Shown here piece by piece: positions 1 to 5,725 of a stretch of 7,618 nt of DNA. Source of the stretch: Sporomusaceae bacterium (GTDB taxonomy: Bacteria > Bacillota > Negativicutes > DSM-13327); contig JAPUES010000141.1 of assembly GCA_027492445.1 (NCBI GenBank), positions 1-7,618 of the forward strand, in the 5' to 3' direction. Position numbers and translations under genes: made by a program. The notes beneath the pieces were generated by a model. It made no database searches and was not told the origin of the DNA. It saw only the letters and a list, made by a program, of their open reading frames with translations. The first letter of the stretch is position 1. Each line of letters begins with the position of its first letter.

Positions 1-20
1 ATTAGCTAGTGCTAAGAAGG

Positions 21-58
21 AAAGATAAGAAGCGTAGGCTCCTTATCTTTTTTTTTTT
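21..58 (+). terminator. Intrinsic terminator of an upstream gene
   Basis: A perfect 9-bp stem (AAAGATAAG at 21-29 with CTTATCTTT at 42-50) continues past one mismatch into AGC/GCT around a GTAG loop. It is followed by an unbroken T-run (48-58). This is a classic rho-independent terminator for a plus-strand gene that ends outside the window, and it isolates crcB from upstream transcription. Confidence 0.88.
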
Positions 59-90
59 GCTAAAAGTGTAGAAATATTAGTTCGAAGGGT

Positions 91-118
91 TTTGTCTGAG
101 GCAATAGTATAATATAAT
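91..118 (+). promoter_or_regulatory. Probable sigma-A promoter of crcB
   Basis: A consensus -10 box TATAAT (113-118) has a weak -35 at TTTGTC (91-96, 16-base spacer) or TTGTCT (92-97, 15-base spacer). A second, overlapping TATAAT at 108-113 has no good -35. Transcription would start near 125, giving a leader of about 35 bases, too short for a fluoride riboswitch. Confidence 0.55.
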
Positions 119-158
119 GATAGGATGTAAATGCGTTATTCAAAGTGAGGAGACAAGC

Positions 159-533
159 ATGTTAAAAATAGTAGCAGTAGCAGTCGGAGGAAGCATTGGG
201 GCAACGACTCGTTATTTGGTATCCACGTGGGCAGCGGGCAGATTTGGTACTGCTTTTCCCTATGGTACTTTGATTGTTAATATTGTAGGTTGTTTTATTA
301 TTGGTGCCTTTATGACTGCCGCTACAGAGCGGTTCATTGTCAACCCTTATTGGCGCCTCATTATTACCGTAGGTTTTGTAGGAGGATTGACTACCTTTTC
401 TTCCTTCAGTTATGAAACCTTTAAATTAATCGAAGATGGCGGTATTACCATGGTGATGTATAATCTATTAGGAAATTTCATTTTAGGATTTTTAGCTACT
501 TGGTTAGGTATTACTGCCGTGCGATTGTTATAA
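159..533 (+). CDS. crcB: Fluoride-specific ion channel CrcB/Fluc
   Basis: A 124-residue, four-helix membrane protein of the CrcB/Fluc family, which exports toxic fluoride as a dual-topology dimer. Family motifs are present in order: GGSIGATTRY (residues 10-19), the pore asparagine N41 in GTLIVNIVGC, and GFVGGLTTFSSF (72-83) holding the central sodium-site threonines and the conserved F80 and F83 of the phenylalanine box. The start is the ATG at 159, with GAGGAG at 147-152. The ATG 42 bases upstream in the same frame (117) lies inside the -10 box and cannot be the start. The gene stands alone. No second crcB copy, as is common in Gram-positive pairs, is adjacent, so a homodimer is likely. Length is normal for the family. 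Confidence 0.95.
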   Translation: MLKIVAVAVGGSIGATTRYLVSTWAAGRFGTAFPYGTLIVNIVGCFIIGAFMTAATERFIVNPYWRLIITVGFVGGLTTFSSFSYETFKLIEDGGITMVMYNLLGNFILGFLATWLGITAVRLL

Positions 534-557
534 TAGTTGGATAAATTTTCTTATTTA

Positions 558-586
558 TTGTCAGAGATGTTATGAAATGATATAAT
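558..586 (+). promoter_or_regulatory. Strong sigma-A promoter upstream of the dipeptidase leader
   Basis: TTGTCA (558-563) and TATAAT (581-586) are separated by exactly 17 bases, the best promoter match in the window. Transcription would begin around 593, leaving a leader of about 165 bases before the dipeptidase start at 758. Confidence 0.75.
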
Positions 587-592
587 AATAAA

Positions 593-716
593 GATAACCT
601 ATAGATAAACCTTTAATAACAGGTTTTATTTTCGGAATCAGAAAGTATCACACTTTTTTGATTCCAAGCTAGGGAAACTAAGGCTTGGCTGAGGCCAAGT
701 TTTCTATGTACCAATG
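593..716 (+). promoter_or_regulatory. Structured 5' leader with possible attenuator hairpins
   Basis: Downstream of the 558-586 promoter are three successive hairpins: AAACCT/AGGTTT (607-612 with 621-626); a long bulged stem beginning GGAATCA/TGATTCC (634-640 with 659-665); and CTTGGC-TGAG-GCCAAG (684-699), followed by TTTTCT. A competing pairing, CCAAGC (664-669) with GCTTGG (683-688), would sequester the 5' arm of the third hairpin and break the base of the second. Such mutually exclusive pairing is typical of attenuators and riboswitches. I could not match it to a known riboswitch class, and the T-run after the third hairpin is short, so the function is inferred. Confidence 0.4.
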
Positions 717-718
717 GG

Positions 719-732
719 TGACCATATAGTCA
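719..732 (+). promoter_or_regulatory. TetR operator 1 (dipeptidase/tetR)
   Basis: TGACCATATAGTCA differs by one base from the perfect palindrome at 2395-2408 (TGACTATATAGTCA). It ends 25 bases before the dipeptidase start, almost the same distance as the second copy has from its gene. The embedded TATAGT (725-730) could be a -10 box with a poor -35 (TTCTAT, 702-707, 17-base spacer). Binding here would block a local promoter or obstruct polymerase from the promoter at 558-586. The likely ligand is the TetR protein encoded at 1751-2377, which would make it autoregulated. Confidence 0.68.
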
Positions 733-757
733 TATTTTATAAAAGGATGGATATACC

Positions 758-1693
758 TTGCAGATTATTGACCTACATTGCGATACTATATTACATTTGA
801 GTGACAATTCTCAGCTCAAACTAAAGAATAATAATTTGAGTGTAGATATAAGAAAATTAAAAGAAGGTAAAAGCTTAGCTCAATTTTTTGCCTTATTTAT
901 TGATTTGGCAGAGCACCCAGATGCACTGCAGCGTTGTTTACGGATGATTGATGTTTTTTATCGAGAAATAGAGGGGAATTCCACAGAAATTGCCTTAGTT
1001 CGTAATTTTGAAGAATTAATGTTACAGCAACAAGCGGGAAAGATAGGAGCATTTTTAACCATTGAAGAAGGTGGAACTCTCGCAGGTCGCCTTGAGAATC
1101 TGCGCAATTTTTATCGTTTAGGTGTACGCCTCATTACCCTTACTTGGAATTATCCAAATGAGATAGGTTACCCAAATTGTAAGGAGCAATTTCGGACACA
1201 GGGCCTGACGGAATTTGGTCAGCAGGTGGTACAGGAAATGAATGCTCTAGGTATGATTATTGATGTATCCCACCTTTCGGATCAAGGGTTTCATGATGTC
1301 CTTGCTTTATCAAACAAACCTTTTGTGGCTTCCCACTCTAATGCTCGCGCGATATGCAATCATGGACGGAATCTGACAGATGATATGATTCGACGGTTAG
1401 CAGACAAAGGCGGTGTAATGGGCATTAATTTCTGCGGTGAATTTCTGGGAGGAACGGCTGTAAGTAGAATTGATGATATGATGATTCATATCAAGCATAT
1501 TTATAATGTAGGCGGTATTGAAGTACTGGCTTTGGGAACAGATTTTGATGGCATTGATAATACGTTAGAAATAGCTACTATTGGAGAAATCGGAAAATTG
1601 GTTCAAGCCTTAAGAAATCATGGTTTTACAGAAGGTGAAATCGAAAAAATCGCTTATAAAAATACACTGCGAGTCATACAAGATTGTCTATAA
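758..1693 (+). CDS. Membrane dipeptidase (renal dipeptidase) family, peptidase M19
   Basis: A 311-residue zinc hydrolase of the M19 family, amidohydrolase-like fold, which cleaves dipeptides and in some members D-amino-acid-containing dipeptides. The binuclear metal site is complete: HCD (H7 and D9) in the N-terminal DLHCDT, the bridging E104 in TIEEGG, H172 in DVSHLSD and H193 in ASHSNAR. Also present are R204 in the NHGRNL segment and D262/D264 in GTDFDG. There is no signal peptide, so it is probably cytoplasmic, as usual for bacterial members of about 310 residues. The start is a TTG at 758 with AAAGGATGG at 742-750. No earlier start exists in frame, and the protein must begin here to keep the DLHCDT motif at its N terminus. 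It precedes tetR by 57 bases without a terminator and is probably co-transcribed with it. A TetR operator lies just upstream. The physiological substrate cannot be told from sequence. Confidence 0.93.
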   Translation: MQIIDLHCDTILHLSDNSQLKLKNNNLSVDIRKLKEGKSLAQFFALFIDLAEHPDALQRCLRMIDVFYREIEGNSTEIALVRNFEELMLQQQAGKIGAFLTIEEGGTLAGRLENLRNFYRLGVRLITLTWNYPNEIGYPNCKEQFRTQGLTEFGQQVVQEMNALGMIIDVSHLSDQGFHDVLALSNKPFVASHSNARAICNHGRNLTDDMIRRLADKGGVMGINFCGEFLGGTAVSRIDDMMIHIKHIYNVGGIEVLALGTDFDGIDNTLEIATIGEIGKLVQALRNHGFTEGEIEKIAYKNTLRVIQDCL

Positions 1694-1750
1694 GTGATAA
1701 TGGGTACAAGATAAAGATGTTCTTTGATTCAGTATAATTGGAGGTAGAAA

Positions 1751-2377
1751 ATGAAGTACACGAGGCCGTGCATATCCTCTCAAGATTCTCAAAATAAACG
1801 CCAACAAATATTAGATGCGGCATACATTGTTTTCTCACGCAAAGGTTACCATCGGGCAACCGTCGATGAAATTATTGCCTTGGCGGACACGGGAAAAGGG
1901 ACCGTTTATAATTATTTTGTTAATAAAGAACAATTATTTTATACGTTAATCAAAGAACGCAGTACGCCTTTTGAAACTATTTTAGAAAATATCATTGCTT
2001 CCCCAGACATGCCCTTTAAAAAAATTGAGGTTCTTATTAAAGCTTTCTTAGAATTTTATCGAGATAATGCTGACTTGTGGCGAGTTGTAATGCATGAAGT
2101 GCGTGGCTTTAGTGTAGAGGGATATAGTAATTTTCCTATAGAGCAACGTGTAAAATATCAAACGTGCTTTTGCCAAACGATTGGTATGATTGAAAAGGTT
2201 TTGCTAGAAGCTAAAGAACAAGGGCTTATTCAAGGGCGATGTGATGCCAATCGAGCAGCCCATAGTCTTTTTAGTGTAATAGTAACAGCTGTATTTCGGG
2301 ATTTTATTGACAATGATATTGATGAAACGGCCCAGCGGATTGCAGAAATATTTTTATATGGTGTGGCTTCTAAATAA
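1751..2377 (+). CDS. TetR/AcrR family transcriptional regulator
   Basis: A 208-residue one-component repressor. The N-terminal DNA-binding domain (about residues 15-62) starts with KRQQILDAAYIVFSRKGY, followed by the helix-turn-helix ATVDEIIALADTGKGTVYNYF (about 36-56) and FVNKEQLFYTLI, all typical of TetR_N. The remaining roughly 140 helical residues form the variable ligand-binding and dimerisation domain. The start ATG has GGAGG at 1740-1744, 6 bases upstream. It lies between the dipeptidase and the efflux genes in the same direction. Matching palindromes before 758 and before 2435 are its probable operators, so it would repress the pump and its own unit until an inducer, perhaps a pump substrate, binds. 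The ligand is unknown. Confidence 0.93.
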   Translation: MKYTRPCISSQDSQNKRQQILDAAYIVFSRKGYHRATVDEIIALADTGKGTVYNYFVNKEQLFYTLIKERSTPFETILENIIASPDMPFKKIEVLIKAFLEFYRDNADLWRVVMHEVRGFSVEGYSNFPIEQRVKYQTCFCQTIGMIEKVLLEAKEQGLIQGRCDANRAAHSLFSVIVTAVFRDFIDNDIDETAQRIAEIFLYGVASK

Positions 2378-2394
2378 TTTTTTTTCGTAGAGAA

Positions 2395-2408
2395 TGACTA
2401 TATAGTCA
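2395..2408 (+). promoter_or_regulatory. TetR operator 2 (efflux genes)
   Basis: TGACTATATAGTCA is a perfect 14-base palindrome in the 57-base gap between tetR and the membrane-fusion gene, ending 26 bases before its GTG start. The right half supplies TATAGT (2401-2406), a plausible -10 box with a T-rich, poor -35 (2378-2383), so repressor binding would cover the promoter. A 13/14 copy occurs at 719-732. I noticed no other copy elsewhere in the window. Confidence 0.78.
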
Positions 2409-2434
2409 AAAATTTAAAAAGGTGGGAATTTTTC

Positions 2435-3502
2435 GTGGAGGAAAAAGGGGCTAGTAGCAGTAAATCAAAGCTGATTTTAGGATTGTTAATTACTTTTTTA
2501 GCAGTAGGTATTCTAGGCGGTGGTTGGTGGTGGTATATGACTACTAAGTATGTAACTACGGATGATGCTCGTATTAGTGGTACGATTGTAAGTATTAGTG
2601 GAAAGATTCCTGGCAGAATTACGGAAGTTCTGGTCAAAGAAGGGGAGCAAGTAAAAGCTGGGCAGGTTGTGGCACGTATTGATAGTCGAGAGGTGCTGGC
2701 TCAAAAGGCTCAAGCGATAGCCGCAGTGGCAGTAGCGAAAGCGAAGTATGAAGAACTTGTAGCAGGATCTCGTCCACAGGAAATCGGACAGGCTCGTTTT
2801 AGCGTAGATCAAGCGCGGGCTACTGTTGATCAAGCTCAAGCTAACTTAGAAAATGCAGCTAAAAATTATGAACGAATGCAAGCCTTATATAATCAAGGGG
2901 CGATTAGTTCTAGCCAAATTGACAGTGCACGCACGGCTTATAATGTTGCCAAAGAAGCATTGCGAGGATCCCGAGAAGGTGAAAATGTAGCTGGCGAAAA
3001 ACTGGATTTATCCATAAGCGGGACGAGAGAGGAAAGCATTCGGGGCGCTGAGGCCCAATTAAAACAAGCGCAAGCAGCCTTAGAAGCCGTAACCGTTCTC
3101 GGTGATTATACAACCATCATTTCCCCTGTGGCAGGAACTGTCGCCCTTAAATCTATTAATCCTGGCGAGGTGATTGCTGCCGGTCAGCCTTTATTTTCCA
3201 TTGTAGATTTGCAGGATGTGTGGCTCAATACAAGAATTGAAGAAACGAAACTTGGGAAAATCAAGATAGGACAAAAAGTAGAATATACTATTGATGGTTA
3301 TCCAGGTCGCCATTTTGAGGGTGAGGTCTATGAGATTGGTTCAGCAGCTAATTCTGTTTTTGCTTTAATACCAACAGAAAATGCTTCTGGTAATTTTACA
3401 AAAGTGACGCAGCGTGTTGGGGTTAAAATTTCATTACCGAAAGATGATACCATACTCTTTCGCCCAGGGATGTCGGCTGTCATTAAAATCCACGTAGGAT
3501 AG
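2435..3502 (+). CDS. EmrA/HlyD-family membrane-fusion (periplasmic adaptor) protein of an efflux pump
   Basis: A 355-residue adaptor linking an inner-membrane MFS pump to the outer membrane. A short cytoplasmic tail is followed by one membrane anchor (about 12-34, LILGLLITFLAVGILGGG then WWW). Next come the first half of a lipoyl domain (about 41-83), an Ala/Gln/Lys-rich alpha-helical coiled-coil hairpin (about 84-218), the second lipoyl half (about 219-258, SPVAGTV and NPGEVIAAGQPLFSI) and a beta-barrel. The segment SVFALIPTENASGNFTKV followed by TQRVGVKI matches a hallmark of EmrA. The start is GTG at 2435 with AAGGTGG at 2419-2425. It precedes the transporter by 11 bases. No TolC-like outer-membrane factor is encoded here, so one would have to come from elsewhere. 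Confidence 0.93.
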   Translation: MEEKGASSSKSKLILGLLITFLAVGILGGGWWWYMTTKYVTTDDARISGTIVSISGKIPGRITEVLVKEGEQVKAGQVVARIDSREVLAQKAQAIAAVAVAKAKYEELVAGSRPQEIGQARFSVDQARATVDQAQANLENAAKNYERMQALYNQGAISSSQIDSARTAYNVAKEALRGSREGENVAGEKLDLSISGTREESIRGAEAQLKQAQAALEAVTVLGDYTTIISPVAGTVALKSINPGEVIAAGQPLFSIVDLQDVWLNTRIEETKLGKIKIGQKVEYTIDGYPGRHFEGEVYEIGSAANSVFALIPTENASGNFTKVTQRVGVKISLPKDDTILFRPGMSAVIKIHVG

Positions 3503-3510
3503 GAGGTGAT
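3501..3510 (+). promoter_or_regulatory. Exceptionally strong ribosome-binding site of the transporter gene
   Basis: AGGAGGTGAT overlaps the last two bases of the adaptor's TAG stop and pairs with the full anti-Shine-Dalgarno tail of 16S rRNA. It sits 3 bases before ATG 3514, with GGAGG 7 bases away. This fixes the transporter start and points to coupled translation with the adaptor. Confidence 0.8.
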
Positions 3511-3513
3511 AGG

Positions 3514-4416
3514 ATGTTCATCTCTAATTTAGCGATAAAAGAAGAACGTTATCGTTGGTGGGCGTTAGGTGTGACGATTATTGGTGGCTTTATGAGCATT
3601 CTTGACACTAGTATTGTGAATATTGCCATACCGAAGATGATGGCAGTATTTTCCGTGGGAACGGATGATGCCCAATGGATATTGACGGCATATATGCTGA
3701 CCATGGGCGTTGTTCAGCCGGCAACAGGATATTTATGTAATGCCTATGGAACTAGACGGATGTATTTACTGAGCCTCGCGATTTTTACTGTGGGATCATT
3801 TTTATGCGGTATAGCCTGGAGTAATGATACGATGATTCTATTTCGTATTATACAGGCTGTTGGTGGCGGACTAATTATTCCTGTTACCATGACCATTGTT
3901 TATTTAGTATTCCCCGTTGAACAACGAAATGTTGCCATGGGGATTTGGGGAATATCGGCGATGGTGGCCCCAGCCATTGGGCCTACCTTAAGCGGGTATT
4001 TAGTGGAATACTGGGATTGGCGATTTATTTTTACCATTAATATTCCTATTGCTGTAGTTGGTTATGTGGCAGCGGCGCTAGTACTTAGGGAAACACCTTT
4101 TTCTAGTTCCCAAAAGTTTGATTTTGCAGGCTTTGTAACATCAGCCCTTGGTCTATTTTGTTTGTTATTGGCGTTAAGTAAGGGGACAGAAGAAGGCTGG
4201 ACATCGGCCTATATTATTGCACTGCTATATGTTGCAATAACCAGCTTAACCTTATTTGTATTTATTGAACTAAATCACGAAAATCCGATTTTAGATGTGC
4301 GGATTTTTGGGGATTGGAATTTTACGTTTAGTATGATTACTACTTTTATTGGTACTATGGGACTCTTTGGTGCTATTTTTATGGTACCATTGTTTATGGA
4401 GAATCTGCGCGGATAG
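3514..4416 (+). CDS. N-terminal part of the MFS transporter (helices 1-9), as translated to the amber codon
   Basis: A 300-residue product that ends at TAG 4414-4416. It contains helices 1-9, including the helix-1 and motif C signatures, but lacks helices 10-14. Alone it would lack most of the C-terminal half of the fold and is unlikely to transport. The start is set by the perfect Shine-Dalgarno at 3501-3510. Confidence 0.6.
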   Translation: MFISNLAIKEERYRWWALGVTIIGGFMSILDTSIVNIAIPKMMAVFSVGTDDAQWILTAYMLTMGVVQPATGYLCNAYGTRRMYLLSLAIFTVGSFLCGIAWSNDTMILFRIIQAVGGGLIIPVTMTIVYLVFPVEQRNVAMGIWGISAMVAPAIGPTLSGYLVEYWDWRFIFTINIPIAVVGYVAAALVLRETPFSSSQKFDFAGFVTSALGLFCLLLALSKGTEEGWTSAYIIALLYVAITSLTLFVFIELNHENPILDVRIFGDWNFTFSMITTFIGTMGLFGAIFMVPLFMENLRG

Positions 4417-4422
4417 TCTGCC

Positions 4423-5076
4423 ATGGAAACAGGTGTACTGATGTTTCCCTCTGCAGCTACCGCAGGATTATTAATGCCTATTTCTGCCAAGATAGCCGAT
4501 CGGTTTGGCGCTAAGCCTGTAGTGGTCGCAGGCATCTTTTTACTAGGCATGGGTACAATGCCATTAATGTATATTGATATGGATACGAGCTATGAATATA
4601 TTATGCTGATTATGGCCATTCGTGGGTTGGGCTTAGGTTTATTTATGATGTCAGTCACGGTAATGGGGATGGCTGATATTCCATTAAGTAAGGTAGGGCA
4701 GGCATCTTCCATTAATAATGCCCTGCGCCAGGTCAGTGGTTCCATGGGAATTGCTATTTTAACAACGGTACTGCAAAATAGGCAGATTTTTCATTTGCAA
4801 CATATTGCAGAAAATGTTAATCGCACATCCACTACAGTACAAGGAATGCTAACATCCGGTGAAAAATTATTTATGCATCATGGGGATGTGCCGTGGCTAG
4901 CACATGTGAAGTCTTTAGCTGTAATGAGCCAGTTGGCAGGGCTGCAATCCCATATATTTTCTTTTGATGATGGGTTCTTTGTATTGTCATTGATTTGTCT
5001 TGCAGGGGTAATACCTGCTCTACTCCTTAGACCCATTAAACCTAAAAAAGATAGCGTAGCGATTATGATGGAATAA
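4423..5076 (+). CDS. C-terminal part of the MFS transporter (helices 10-14), possible reinitiation product
   Basis: A 217-residue open frame in the same frame as the upstream part. It begins at an ATG only 6 bases after the TAG, where the full-length protein would read SAMETG. It carries PISAKIADRFGAKPVV, the second motif A-like loop, and SSINNALRQVSGSMGIAIL, a well-conserved DHA2 segment. No clear Shine-Dalgarno precedes this ATG (the upstream bases read CTGCGCGGATAG), so translation would depend on termination-coupled reinitiation. It is more likely the unread tail of a broken gene. Confidence 0.5.
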   Translation: METGVLMFPSAATAGLLMPISAKIADRFGAKPVVVAGIFLLGMGTMPLMYIDMDTSYEYIMLIMAIRGLGLGLFMMSVTVMGMADIPLSKVGQASSINNALRQVSGSMGIAILTTVLQNRQIFHLQHIAENVNRTSTTVQGMLTSGEKLFMHHGDVPWLAHVKSLAVMSQLAGLQSHIFSFDDGFFVLSLICLAGVIPALLLRPIKPKKDSVAIMME

Positions 5077-5119
5077 AAGCTAAGAGACTTGACCTTTGGT
5101 CAAGTCTCTTAGCTTTTAT
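5073..5119 (+). terminator. Terminator of the efflux operon (22-bp perfect hairpin)
   Basis: A perfect 22-bp inverted repeat (arms 5073-5094 and 5098-5119) with a TTT loop. It starts inside the transporter's own TAA stop codon. The 3' arm ends CTTTTAT, giving only a short U-tract. The great stem length makes termination or 3'-end protection likely, and the near-symmetry could allow action in both directions. Confidence 0.82.
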
Positions 5120-5204
5120 AGTAGCGTTCCGCTCATTACTCTGTAAGTAGTTGATACCATCCGTTCATGTCAAGGACAGAACTAGATAAAAGGTGGTTAT
5201 TTAG

Positions 5205-5249
5205 TAGTACAATAATAATTGTACTAGAAAGTGTGTGGGTACACACTTT
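5205..5249. repeat. Two tandem perfect hairpins
   Basis: TAGTACAAT (5205-5213) pairs with ATTGTACTA (5218-5226) around AATA, and two bases later AAAGTGTGT (5228-5236) pairs with ACACACTTT (5241-5249) around GGGT. Both stems are 9 bp and perfect. The second is followed by only one more T before G, so it is a poor terminator. The pair could be an RNA structure or the remnant of a small repeat element. The role is unknown. Confidence 0.6.
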
Positions 5250-5289
5250 TGTAAACTAGCTATATGAAATTGTGAGTTCCATTACATAA

Positions 5290-5513
5290 TTCAGTGGAAT
5301 CAACCCCTCGCATAATTGCTTTGGTGGACTTTCTAAATTGTTCAATGGAATCACCCCATTTCCTAAAGTCATTTCTATACTAAGATAGAGTGACGGTATG
5401 TTATATATGAGGCTTAGCTGCGTGATTCAATGGAAACAACCCCTTTTTATGGTGATTTGGCGGACTATCTAAAGTATCCAATGGAATCACCCCCGTTTCC
5501 TAAATTCATTTGC
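5290..5513. repeat. Imperfect duplication with four copies of a 17-18 base motif
   Basis: Motif copies resembling TTCAATGGAATCAMCCCC occur at 5290-5307, 5341-5357, 5426-5443 and 5477-5493. They form two pairs with the same internal spacing (51 bases start to start), the pairs being 136 bases apart. Sequence between and after the motifs is also shared: TTTGGYGGACTWTCTAAA within each pair and TTTCCTAAA-TCATTT after the second copy. The whole block of about 88 bases is therefore a diverged duplication (5290-5378 and 5426-5513), itself built of an older doubled motif. Spacers are too similar and the motif too short for CRISPR. No coding potential is seen. Confidence 0.72.
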
Positions 5514-5602
5514 TACTCTTACTTTTTCTTTCATTTCTTTATCTTGTCTTCATTATAATCCTAATTTTAAAAAATTTCAATAGGTTTTTATGTATACATT
5601 TG

Positions 5603-5647
5603 TGTTTCTTGAAAATATTATTGTTTCCGTGGAAGAAACATTTTTTT
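5603..5647 (+). terminator. Possible intrinsic terminator or attenuator in the PHP gene upstream region
   Basis: TGTTTCTT (5603-5610) pairs with AAGAAACA (5633-5640), directly followed by seven T residues (5641-5647). An alternative compact hairpin, TGTTTC (5622-5627) with GAAACA (5635-5640), uses the same 3' arm. The stem is AT-rich and weak. It might end a transcript from the repeat region or attenuate one reading into the PHP gene. Confidence 0.38.
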
Positions 5648-5725
5648 AGTATTCTATATGTGTAAAAGGCTAGAAAAAGTGTTATTATAGTAGTATATGG
5701 ATAAAGTAGAGAGGCGGTCAGAAAG

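Larger units (their letters stand above)
3514..5076 (+). pseudogene. EmrB/QacA-type MFS drug transporter (DHA2, 14 helices), interrupted by one in-frame TAG
   Basis: Reading straight through the amber codon at 4414-4416 gives a 520-residue protein, the normal length for a 14-helix DHA2 proton-drug antiporter partnering an EmrA adaptor. DHA2 hallmarks are intact: LDTSIVNIAIP in helix 1, a motif A-like GYLCNAYGTRR between helices 2 and 3, RIIQAVGGGLIIP in helix 4, and the motif C-like APAIGPTLSGYL in helix 5. TAG is codon 301, in the loop after helix 9, between MENLRG and SAMETG. Many relatives have an aromatic residue at this point (a GYSA-type sequence), so the stop is one substitution from TAT or TAC; CAG is another possible parent. 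No frameshift or other damage is visible on either side. It may be a fresh null allele, a sequencing error, or a gene read through or reinitiated. Confidence 0.78.
5120..5725. other. Gene-free intergenic stretch of about 600 bases
   Basis: I see no credible coding frame here on either strand. It holds two tandem hairpins (5205-5249), a duplicated block with four short repeats (5290-5513), an AT-rich tract without clear signals (about 5514-5600), a T-run hairpin (5603-5647) and the region just before the PHP gene. A TATAAT at 5554-5559 lacks a convincing -35. TATTAT at 5683-5688 is a possible -10 for the PHP gene, also with a weak -35. Confidence 0.6.

Noticed and set aside
117..158. Earlier in-frame ATG for crcB giving 14 extra residues
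   Set aside because: It overlaps the TATAAT at 113-118 and has no ribosome-binding site. The ATG at 159 has GAGGAG correctly placed and yields the normal family N terminus.
61..158. Fluoride (crcB-motif) riboswitch before crcB
   Set aside because: The predicted leader is only about 35 bases and shows none of the conserved riboswitch core sequence or pseudoknot pairing.
684..699. Resemblance of GGCTGAGG to the TPP riboswitch core
   Set aside because: Only a few bases match. The other conserved TPP elements are absent, and the segment forms a simple hairpin.
1733..1738. TATAAT as a private promoter for tetR
   Set aside because: Transcription would begin around 1745, leaving the GGAGG at 1740-1744 out of the mRNA, and there is no -35 at the right distance.
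2398..3113. Minus-strand open frames opposite the adaptor gene, and similar ones opposite tetR and the transporter
   Set aside because: They are antisense to well-supported genes, lack ribosome-binding sites and show no recognisable protein pattern.
4414..4416. TAG as a pyrrolysine codon
   Set aside because: Pyrrolysine is known mainly in methylamine methyltransferases and a few others. A drug transporter loop is an unlikely site, and no pyl gene is seen here. A mutation or error is simpler.
5290..5513. CRISPR array
   Set aside because: The repeats are short and imperfect, unevenly spaced (51, 85, 51) and the 'spacers' are similar to each other. No cas genes are present.
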